From Halovenus rubra (GTDB lineage: Archaea; Halobacteriota; Halobacteria; Halobacteriales; Haloarculaceae), in contig NZ_JAODIY010000044.1 in assembly GCF_026586665.1 (NCBI RefSeq), forward strand, positions 1 through 41,300: a stretch of DNA of 41,300 bases, in the 5' to 3' direction. The notes under the pieces were generated by a model. The model did not search any database, was not told where the DNA came from, and saw only the letters and a program-made list of their open reading frames with translations. Each line of letters opens with the position of its first letter. The stretch's first letter is position 1. Below are positions 35,760-41,300 of this stretch, piece after piece. The position numbers and the translations under genes were made by a program.

Positions 35760-35816
35760 CGTCCCCAGAAGCCACGGGCTTCTGGTGTGCGAACGAGACG
35801 CGAAGCGTCTCGTCAA
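35760..35816 (-). mobile_element. 57-bp double-hairpin insertion B (PATE/MITE-like)
   Basis: Hairpin 1 is CCAGAAGCC/GGCTTCTGG (35765-35773 with 35777-35785, loop ACG). Hairpin 2 is ACGAGACGC/GCGTCTCGT (35793-35801 with 35805-35813, loop GAA). On the minus strand it follows GACG and ends in GGACG, as insertion A does. Both begin CGTCC on the plus strand and continue into a CAGAA stem. It is in frame and adds 19 codons. Confidence 0.65.
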
Positions 35817-35934
35817 CGTCGCCGTCCGTTCACGCTCCCAAGTTTCTTCTAGATCCGCCGCAAAGCACTCACTGAGTAGGTCTACGAGCATCTGAACCAA
35901 CCAACTCAATGACCTGCTCACTTCTCAAACTGAC

Positions 35935-35949
35935 TTAACTAGACTGTGT
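35935..35949. repeat. IS6 terminal inverted repeat, right
   Basis: TTAACTAGACTGTGT is the imperfect inverse of the left terminus at 35094-35108. Confidence 0.7.
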
Positions 35950-36010
35950 CATGATATCTTCTCTTTTATCAGTTATATATAAATAAAGAAGAGTGATTTA
36001 AACAACAATA
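35950..36010 (-). promoter_or_regulatory. A/T-rich promoter cut by the IS6 element
   Basis: On the minus strand a TATA-like TTTATATATAA (about 35973-35984) is followed about 25 nt later by ATG (35952-35950), and the IS begins directly after that ATG. This looks like a leaderless promoter whose gene was displaced by the IS and which now reads into the element. Confidence 0.45.
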
Positions 36011-36529
36011 TTATTTCGATTCAAGGGTGTCTTTGGCTTGGGAGAGATTTCCCTCCAGCAATTTGATGTTTCTTGAGTCAGTGAGATTAGGATTGGCAGA
36101 AACAATCCGTTTATACAGTTCTTTGCTTGCACGAATTATTTCAGTAATATAGGCTTCCGTCGATATTGTCACACTATCTGTTGTTGGCAATCGCTCCTCT
36201 TGATCGTCAATACCATCATATGTTAGAACATTTGCTATAGATACCTCTGTTTCGTTCAACGGCTCAATCACAAAATACGACGGTCCATTCTGATTTGTGA
36301 TGACTGCTTTTTCAGTATTCACTACATCAGAAATACTCTCTAAAAGACTATTGAGCAGATATGTGACCCAGTTTTTCGGAACTCGATTATCACTACCGTA
36401 TATATAGCTGTCTTGAGCCAGTATTCTCATTCCTACGTATGGGTCACTCTCACCATCCTCTACTTGTGTCGTGAACTCATCCCCATACTGGATTTCGATT
36501 AGCATTTCTTTGTCTATTTTGAAATTCAT
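36011..36529 (-). CDS. Immunity-like protein, family A copy 1
   Basis: A 172-residue soluble protein with no named domain that I recognise. It is a paralogue of the proteins at 39091 and 39676: shared features are a YIYG/VYGG turn near residue 44, a helix LLNSLLESIS (LLDSVSAM in copy 3), a GPSYF/GPTWL strand, IEPLNETEVSIA and a C-terminal helix ending KRIVSANPNL. Its ATG overlaps the stop of the upstream toxin fragment as ATGA, the usual layout of a toxin and its cognate immunity gene. The immunity role is inferred from this context. Codon use is AT-richer than in the core genes. Confidence 0.7.
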   Translation of the reverse strand: MNFKIDKEMLIEIQYGDEFTTQVEDGESDPYVGMRILAQDSYIYGSDNRVPKNWVTYLLNSLLESISDVVNTEKAVITNQNGPSYFVIEPLNETEVSIANVLTYDGIDDQEERLPTTDSVTISTEAYITEIIRASKELYKRIVSANPNLTDSRNIKLLEGNLSQAKDTLESK

Positions 36530-36774
36530 TCAATCCACCCATATTCAGAATGCCATTTGGAAACACTAGGCCCTTTTTCAGGGATAGCAGTTTTGATAGA
36601 CCCATCCCCATCTGTGATAACCCTCATTTGAGTGATGCCTATCTCAGTGTAACCTTGGTTTGTTGGCCTCAGCATGTATTCGTGCCTGCCTCCAGATCCT
36701 GATGAATATTTGCCCTTTTTTATTGAGTCATAAATCAGGTCCTTAACCTCTGGAATTATATCCTGTCTGTCAAG
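36526..36774 (-). pseudogene. Orphan toxin C-terminal domain, BECR-like ribonuclease fold
   Basis: An open frame of 82 codons with no start codon near its beginning. It opens LDRQDIIPEVKDLIYDSIKK directly after the stop of the upstream immunity-like gene. It then has a Gly/Ser-rich turn before GGRHEYMLRP, followed by ITQMRVITDGDGSIKTAIP. The order helix, GR-x-EY strand, RVI-x-DGxIxTAxP strand fits the BECR superfamily (RelE, BrnT, DUF4258 and related tip toxins), which act as ribonucleases. Its TGA overlaps the ATG of the next gene. Loss of the N-terminus makes it a silent cassette or remnant. The fold assignment is by eye. Confidence 0.6.
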
Positions 36775-37314
36775 TTACGCCCTTTGATGTATTGTCCTCC
36801 CGGGAAAAATGAGGCGGAATATAAATCGAGTAGATAGTTCGGATCCTTCCTCAGCGGCCCACGCGTATACCGGGCTTGGCCCACCAAATGGACTTGGCTC
36901 TCCATGCTGTTCCACACGCTCAAATAGCTCAAGAGCTTGGCCGTACGCATCGTCAGCTCCTTCGATGTCAGCAATCATCCTGAAATCCCCAATGTATTCG
37001 TATCCAAGCCCCGTCCATCCGTCATGTTTGACTTGCCGTTCGGGAAGCCGTCCATTCAGTACATCCTCAATCATCAGGACTGCCTGCTCGCTTCGATTGA
37101 TACAACGCTTTTCTGCCTCAGCTAGCCGATAGCAAACGGCTGCGTATCGGAGTTCATCAACTGCTACCCAGAAGTGCCACTTGTCAAACGCCTTGGCAGA
37201 AAGAGCATAGTATGCTGTACGCGTATACCAGTCACCGGCCTGCTCTGACGCGGCGTCTGACCTAGCTTGCTCCGCTTTGGCCCTTATTTCTCGGCGATGG
37301 CTGGGTTCGTACAT
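36775..37314 (-). CDS. Immunity-like protein, family B copy 2, C-terminally truncated
   Basis: A 179-residue all-helical protein, paralogous to the 221-residue protein at 37380: both share YYALSAKAF/YYGLSRACF, ELRYAAVCYR/KLRLAAVCYR, INRSEQAVLMIEDV, WTGLGYEYIGDFRMIA and PVYAWA. The repeating helices resemble TPR-like repeats. After STRFIFRLI the homology stops and the protein ends FPGRTIHQRA, about 45 residues earlier than its paralogue, exactly where the orphan toxin domain begins. I infer that a toxin-immunity cassette replaced its 3' end. It may still be translated from the ATG at 37314. Confidence 0.6.
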   Translation of the reverse strand: MYEPSHRREIRAKAEQARSDAASEQAGDWYTRTAYYALSAKAFDKWHFWVAVDELRYAAVCYRLAEAEKRCINRSEQAVLMIEDVLNGRLPERQVKHDGWTGLGYEYIGDFRMIADIEGADDAYGQALELFERVEQHGEPSPFGGPSPVYAWAAEEGSELSTRFIFRLIFPGRTIHQRA

Positions 37315-37379
37315 TGGTAATAATCACATTCTGTCTTTCTTTCCTCTTCTACAATTCGTGTACGTATTTACTATTGCAG

Positions 37380-38045
37380 TCACTCAGATTCGTCTGGTGG
37401 AGCCAGTACATCGTCACTCCATTCGAGCGTTTCAGATTTATCCAATAAAGATAGTAATTCAGCTATATATTCATGTCGATATTCTATTCGATATGTGAGT
37501 GACAGACTTCGAAGTGCTGTAAAGGAATCCGAATCTATTTTCCAACCTACAGCGTCAATAAGATACAGCAGAAAATTGGTCGAGAAGTGGAATCCATCTT
37601 CACCAGCCCAAGCGTAGACCGGATCTGGTGCGCCGGCCTGTTCTACACGCTTATACAATTTCATTGCAGTTTGGTAGGCCTCGTTGGCGTCTTTTCGATT
37701 CGCAATCATACGAAAATCGCCAATATATTCGTGGGCAAGACCAGTCCAAGCATCACGTTTGGTCTTATTTTCAGGGAGGTGATTATCAATTACCTCGTTT
37801 ATCATTAATTCAGACTGTTGACTACGATTCGTACACCTAGAGTCCTCTCCCGACATTCTGTAACATACTGCGGCGAGACGAAGTTTATCAATGCCAATCC
37901 AAAGACCTCGGTGATGAAAACAAGCTCTTGAGAGTCCATAATATCCAACACGACTATAATAATCTGCTGCTGAAACTAATTCTCCTGATTGGCGATATTC
38001 ATCTGCCTTATCTAATAATTCAGAATAGTCGTCGTGCTCTTTCAT
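37380..38045 (-). CDS. Immunity-like protein, family B copy 1
   Basis: A 221-residue predicted all-helical protein. I chose the ATG at 38045 (MKEHDDYSELL), two bases after the stop of the upstream toxin-like frame; a TTG at 38054 would overlap it. Helix pairs such as SAADYYSRVGYYGLSRACF, KLRLAAVCYRMSG and MINEVIDNHLPE suggest a TPR-like array. The close spacing to the toxin fragment makes it the likely cognate antidote. It is the complete version of the family whose truncated copy lies at 36775. No enzyme motif is seen. Confidence 0.65.
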   Translation of the reverse strand: MKEHDDYSELLDKADEYRQSGELVSAADYYSRVGYYGLSRACFHHRGLWIGIDKLRLAAVCYRMSGEDSRCTNRSQQSELMINEVIDNHLPENKTKRDAWTGLAHEYIGDFRMIANRKDANEAYQTAMKLYKRVEQAGAPDPVYAWAGEDGFHFSTNFLLYLIDAVGWKIDSDSFTALRSLSLTYRIEYRHEYIAELLSLLDKSETLEWSDDVLAPPDESE

Positions 38046-38047
38046 GG

Positions 38048-39090
38048 TTAACAATCGTATTCAGTATGTCCTCGTTCTTCAAGTTCCTCTTCAGCATCTT
38101 GTCCACTATCGAAGCTTTTCTCTCCATCTTTAAGTAGCGATGTCCTCACTCCCCACGGAGCAAACGGGTAATCTGGGCTAGTCCGTACAATGTGCCAAAC
38201 TCCGTTCGAGGCTTGGCTAATGTAGTACCGAAGCGTTCCGTCAGTCCAGACTTTGCCATTGAACGGGTTTTTGAGTGCGTCTCTGATATCATTTTTATCG
38301 ATGCCTTGCTTGTATGGATGGTCGTTTTCAGATTGTTCTGGGATATACACCTTTTGTCCACAGGTATCTTCAACCGTCTCGCCAGAAGACGCGGTAGCTA
38401 TGGTCCCGCCAATAATTTCGAGGATGGTCTCCTCGCCGTCGGTAACACTGTCACCGATGATATACTGCACTTCGCCATCCTTGGTGACGACCCTGTCTGG
38501 ATTGTCGAGAATGCTCTCGATTTCTGCAACCGTCAGCCCAGTCGTCGCCTCGATGTACTCCAGACCAAACCCACGGGTGTACTCTGTCCCATCGACAGTG
38601 GTTGTTTCGTAGACTGCACCTGCGGGAAGAGTAATCTCCTCGCCGTTCACCTCGTACTTCGCTTCGATGCTGGAGGCAGGGATCTCGTAGGAGATTTCCT
38701 CCCTGACAACCTCGTCCTCTATTTCCGCTTCCAGTGCTGCAACGGAACCAAATAGTAACCCACCTGCCAGGATTCCACCTAGTGTCGAGACAGGATCCGG
38801 TGATGTTGAACCGAGTGTTCCACCAATCTTCGAACCCTCTGCTGCGGCACTTGCGAAGGCACCGGCATAGACAGTCAGATCCGCCGAATCACCCGTGACA
38901 TCATACTCGATGCGGGTAAATCCGCCGTGTTCGCCTACTGCTTCGGCGATTATAATATCGGGTTCGTCGTTAGGTAGTACTACGTTATAGGTAATGTCAC
39001 TTGGAGAGTCTTCCGCTTTCAGGGTTTTGTTCTCTCACGTATCGGTATCGAAGAATGGAATCCAGTTCCTCTCTATGAATATGTTCTATT
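38048..39090 (-). pseudogene. Toxin remnant: hydrophobic pre-toxin segment plus two BECR-like domains
   Basis: The frame is open from 39034 to the stop at 38048 (about 328 codons), with an in-frame TGA at 39035-39037 and coding-like sequence (RNWIPFFDTDT) just before it. The first start codon is a GTG at 38650, inside the protein. Order: beta-rich ITYNVVLPNDEPDIIIAEAV; Ala-rich AGAFASAAAEG; glycine-rich hydrophobic TLGGILAGGLLFGSVAALEA, a possible membrane segment; then two similar units, AEIESILDNPDRVV-TKDGEVQYII and NDIRDALKNPFNGKVWTDG-LRYYI. The last unit ends WHIVRTSPDYPFAPWG plus an acidic tail. Probably a decayed polymorphic toxin; the immunity-like gene follows after two bases. Confidence 0.6.
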
Positions 39091-39594
39091 TTAATTACGA
39101 ATATCTGATATTCTATTGTCGATCTCTTTGATTACATCATGCTCTTCTAGCTCGGGATTTAGCTCAGTGACTGTTTGATAGAAGTTAGCTCCCATCTCAG
39201 TAACCGCATCTTCCCACAGTTCTCTCGTGGTGATATACGACCGTGCGACACCGAGTCGCTCTTCGGGATTTTTTGCTTCTTTTAAGGTGTGGCAGGCTGC
39301 AATTTCAACAGCAGTGGTATTTTCTGGACCGACTGAGAGAAAGGATGGTCCCTGATCGAAATGAACCACACTACGGGAATCTGATTTGAGAGCGGTCACC
39401 GATTCAAGAAGGTCAATCATGACAATACATGCATCACCAGTCACTGTAGCTCGTGAACCGCCGTAAACATCTTCACCACCAATGGTGAGTGAAATACTTA
39501 TCCATCGCTGAGGGGCGCCCTGTTTGACCCAGTCTTGATATTTCTGATCGAAATGGAATTTAATCGTAACCGATGAATGATGGTTCCTTTTCAT
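39091..39594 (-). CDS. Immunity-like protein, family A copy 2
   Basis: A 167-residue soluble protein of the same family as 36011 and 39676. It shares EDVYGG (EYIYGG in copy 3), MIDLLESVTALK, VHFDQGPSFLSVGPENTTAVEIAA and the ending TELNPELEEHDVIKEIDNRI. Copies 2 and 3 are closer to each other than to copy 1. The ATG at 39594 overlaps as ATGA with the stop of a 34-codon coding-like tail (39591-39695), which may be what remains of its partner toxin. Function is inferred from context only. Confidence 0.65.
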   Translation of the reverse strand: MKRNHHSSVTIKFHFDQKYQDWVKQGAPQRWISISLTIGGEDVYGGSRATVTGDACIVMIDLLESVTALKSDSRSVVHFDQGPSFLSVGPENTTAVEIAACHTLKEAKNPEERLGVARSYITTRELWEDAVTEMGANFYQTVTELNPELEEHDVIKEIDNRISDIRN

Positions 39595-39695
39595 GTTGTG
39601 TCTTCGAATTCTCCATCACCAGCATTCAACTCTGGGTGATCTATGGCCGAGATTACGCGCTTGAATGAGAGTCGATTACTCCTCGGAAAAGGAAT
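39591..39695 (-). pseudogene. Possible toxin C-terminal tail remnant
   Basis: A 34-codon open frame with no start codon. It ends FKRVISAIDHPELNAGDGEF followed by EDTT and a TGA that overlaps the next ATG as ATGA. The first 20 bases overlap the end of the upstream immunity-like gene. The composition looks haloarchaeal and coding. The same coupling occurs at the orphan toxin domain at 36526. Confidence 0.35.
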
Positions 39696-40170
39696 CTATT
39701 CGATCTCGGATATCAGCAATCACCTCCTGATCTTGTAGGTCGGGATTCACGTCAACAACAGTCTCATGGAATTCACGCGCAGTTCTGAGGACCTCACTTT
39801 CCCACGCTTCTTTTGAAACAACTGCATCATCATCAATCTCTAACCTTTCAGACGAGTCCATCGCGCCCTTGTAGGTTCGACAAGCAGCTATCCTGACGGC
39901 TGTTTGATCCACAGGATCTATCGTCAACCACGTCGGGCCGTACTCCAACTCAATAATAGACCTCTCGCCAGTTTTCATTGCACTGACCGAGTCAAGCAGA
40001 TTCAGAACAAACCCACATGCAAATCCAGTAACGTAGCTGTCTGGACCGCCATAGATGTACTCTTCCCCGACTCTGATACGAATGTCAATCCAGCTATCTG
40101 GTTCTTCATTTTTGATTAATTGTTCCCGATAGCTTCCATCAGATCTGAATTTAATTTTTGTTGGAGCCAT
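39676..40170 (-). CDS. Immunity-like protein, family A copy 3
   Basis: A 164-residue acidic soluble protein. Family features: EEYIYGGPDSYVTG, VLNLLDSVSAMK, IELEYGPTWLTIDPVDQTAV, RIAACRTYKGA and DVNPDLQDQEVIADIRDRI. The paralogue at 39091 ends at the equivalent position, so the stop at 39676 is probably natural. Its ATG lies four bases after the stop of the reading frame that extends the upstream gene (see 40175), so the two are coupled. Immunity role inferred from context. Confidence 0.65.
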   Translation of the reverse strand: MAPTKIKFRSDGSYREQLIKNEEPDSWIDIRIRVGEEYIYGGPDSYVTGFACGFVLNLLDSVSAMKTGERSIIELEYGPTWLTIDPVDQTAVRIAACRTYKGAMDSSERLEIDDDAVVSKEAWESEVLRTAREFHETVVDVNPDLQDQEVIADIRDRIDSFSEE

Positions 40171-40174
40171 TTAT

Positions 40175-40926
40175 TTACTTACTTATCCATGTGAACTCGC
40201 TTCCATTTCTCTCTAAAAGTGAGCTTATATCTTCACCGGGCTTTGCATTGAGTATCCCTATTTTGAGAGTGCTAATTTGGCGCGCAATTCTTCCTTCAAT
40301 GACGGTGTAAAACTGAGAGGATTGGCTGTGGCTACCAGGATATGCCCCCCATCGGGGAGACGTTCATTGAACCAAAACAGGTCTGTCTCGATAATACTTT
40401 GATCTAGTCTCTCTACCAGTGTTGGTGGTAACAACAGCAACCAGTACACATCAGTCAATTGTCCTTCCAGCAGTTGATGCACGTGAGATGTATCATCTAT
40501 AGAAATACTAGAAAATGCAACAGGTTGGTCTAGTACATTATATATCGTGGTTGCAATCTGAATAATTGTGTTTGTAACGTCTTCAGCGTCTTGACGGTAA
40601 TGAACCGGATCAACACAGAATGAAAACCCACTCAGATCGTTGAACCGTTCCCAGGTTGCGTAGAGACTGAGACTGAAATCAATGTTATCTACCCAGAATG
40701 TAATACTGCCTCGTCGATGTTCCGACAGATCCTGGAGGACGTTTTTCTTCGGGTGCCGCTGCGAGGTATAATCATTGAGTGGACCATTATAGAGTAGCCC
40801 ATTTGTCTCTCCATCATGTGATGTTTCCCATCCCTGTTGGATACCGGACTCGACCAACTCTTCTATAGTCGATAACGAACAGTCCGCTGTTTTTGGGTAT
40901 TTGATACGATATGGTTCGTCTGCCAT
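40175..40926 (-). pseudogene. Unknown gene of the array, apparently frameshifted near its 3' end
   Basis: An open frame of 222 residues runs from the ATG at 40926 to a stop at 40258 (…AKLALSK). A one-base change in the AAAA run at about 40260 would continue it as IGILNAKPGEDISSLLERNG and then SEFTWISK, ending at 40175, for an intact protein of about 250 residues. The middle (SITFWVDNIDFSLSLYATWE, ISGFSF-type strands) has an alpha/beta immunity-like look, but I recognise no domain. AATATAAAGG lies 25-30 nt upstream, so this gene heads its own leaderless transcript. It may also be intact and simply end at 40258. Confidence 0.5.
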
Positions 40927-40948
40927 TGTTCTATCGAGGTGAGTATGC

Positions 40949-40957
40949 CTTTATATT
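40949..40957 (-). promoter_or_regulatory. TATA box at the head of the array
   Basis: On the minus strand AATATAAAG lies about 25-30 nt before the ATG at 40926. It is the clearest promoter in the array and could drive the genes down to 39091. Confidence 0.5.
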
Positions 40958-41300
40958 ATTTCTCGGGAGTATCTGATATCTCTACTTGATGACTCGCTCT
41001 GGATCACTCACTTCACCTGTTTCAATACCTGGTTTATGTCTGTATTTATCGCACTTGTTGGTATTCAAATATTTACCTCCGCCCAAGCATAGATATAATT
41101 CATTCTACAGAGAGTCATTCAAAAATAATATCGTTCATTCCGCGCTCTCTCAGTGTTTGCTTCGATGTAGTCTCGGAGCTAAACGAAGTCCACATTCGGT
41201 ACTTCCCGAACGAGTCGGGAGAGTGCCGTCTGAACGCCGCGAAATAGTCACATTCTGTATGATTTGAGGGTTAGTCTCCGTTGCTACCGCTGCGGAGACC
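40958..41300. other. Gene-poor right edge with two inverted repeats
   Basis: I see no complete gene. An imperfect hairpin lies at 41197-41227 (core TCCCGA/TCGGGA), and GTCTCCG/CGGAGAC forms another at 41274-41299. A plus-strand frame ending at the TAG near 41257 reads FDVVSELNEVHIRYFPNE and then SGECRLNAAK; it could be the end of a transposase or other gene, but I cannot name it. Confidence 0.35.

Larger units (their letters stand above)
35101..35921 (-). pseudogene. IS6-family transposase, interrupted
   Basis: DDE transposase in two open pieces. The N-terminal piece (35921 to stop at 35556) contains the HTH region ERTAT...RAFAVRLHAPGCSLRET and VERSHQAVWQWVYRLSD. The C-terminal piece (35101-35487 and upstream frame) carries the catalytic residues: D in RVAVDETAV, D in TFLVDQFGY and E in NLIEKWFHT. 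Removing 35551-35606 joins DPPT directly to AQPSRVAVDET, and removing 35760-35816 joins ERTAT to PIRAF, both matching intact haloarchaeal IS6 transposases as I remember them. The first insertion adds an in-frame stop and a frame change; the second keeps the frame and adds 19 residues. The gene is probably inactive. Confidence 0.85.
35094..35949 (-). mobile_element. IS6-family insertion sequence, inactivated
   Basis: An 856-bp element bounded by 15-bp imperfect inverted repeats at 35094-35108 and 35935-35949. It holds one IS6-type DDE transposase gene on the minus strand. Two 56-57 bp double-hairpin insertions (35551-35606 and 35760-35816) interrupt that gene; without them the element would be about 743 bp, near the usual IS6 size. 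No 8-bp target duplication is seen: the flanks read AAGACACA and CATGATAT. This suggests that flanking DNA was lost or rearranged after insertion. Confidence 0.8.

Noticed and set aside
41130-41258. A plus-strand frame ending in a protein-like tail (SELNEVHIRYFPNE, then SGECRLNAAK)
   Set aside because: It looks like a possible transposase end, but I cannot assign a family and its upstream part is not clearly coding; kept only as a note in the right-edge feature.
1-41300. CRISPR array or cas genes
   Set aside because: No regularly spaced repeats of 25-40 bases and no Cas motifs were seen on either strand.

Overview
The window is a stretch of haloarchaeal (class Halobacteria) main-chromosome DNA. 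The evidence is an archaeal 5S rRNA, strongly acidic proteins, Tat signal peptides joined to lipoboxes, archaeal information-processing genes (eIF1A, Rio1 kinase, PolD small subunit, SecE, Spt5/NusG, FtsZ1, DtdA) and TATA boxes about 25-30 nt upstream of start codons, as in leaderless haloarchaeal transcripts. I do not commit to a genus. Base composition is moderate over 1-34600 and visibly AT-richer from about 34700 to the end.

Layout. 1-173: end of an rRNA operon (5S plus terminator). 244-6075: ROK sugar kinase, Rio1, eIF1A, a two-helix small membrane protein, a Tat lipoprotein and a COG2433/DUF460 RNase H-fold protein. 6221-9433: a CcoI-like heavy-metal ATPase with an unusual CPW motif, then a DPM1-like glycosyltransferase. 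9669-11358: an ABC exporter pair. 11384-17793: an iron-linked block (GMC oxidoreductase with its small subunit, ferric ABC permease, RGP-like glycosyltransferase, ferric-binding lipoprotein) with three DtxR/Idr-like palindromes. 17796-22560: a GT-C membrane glycosyltransferase, signal peptidase I and PolD small subunit. 22562-27102: cytochrome P450, a DapA-family aldolase, DUF2391-like membrane protein, APH-fold protein, Spt5 and SecE. 27512-34580: a membrane transducer (possibly aerotaxis), a second CcoI-like ATPase with normal CPC, FtsZ1 and DtdA.

34728-41300 is an accessory region. An IS6-family element carries two separate 56-57 bp double-hairpin insertions that break its transposase. It lies between a promoter and a 5'-truncated gene. 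To its right is a one-directional array of toxin fragments and immunity-like genes: three paralogues of one immunity-like family (A), two of another (B), one frameshifted gene, and toxin C-terminal pieces that end on or next to the start codons of the following genes, twice as ATGA overlaps. The two longer toxin pieces look like BECR-fold (RelE/BrnT/DUF4258-like) ribonuclease domains without intact N-termini. I read this as an orphan polymorphic-toxin cassette array, the most interesting system in the window.

How the genes may work together. The iron block joins ferric uptake, a membrane-associated flavin dehydrogenase and glycosyltransferases under one kind of palindrome, but no FbpC-type ATPase is present. 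The two CcoI-like ATPases would supply copper to respiratory oxidases, and one sits directly behind a transducer whose His-rich membrane domain could sense oxygen or redox state. The toxin array would act in contact-dependent competition or as a store of tips for recombination with a full-length toxin gene elsewhere.
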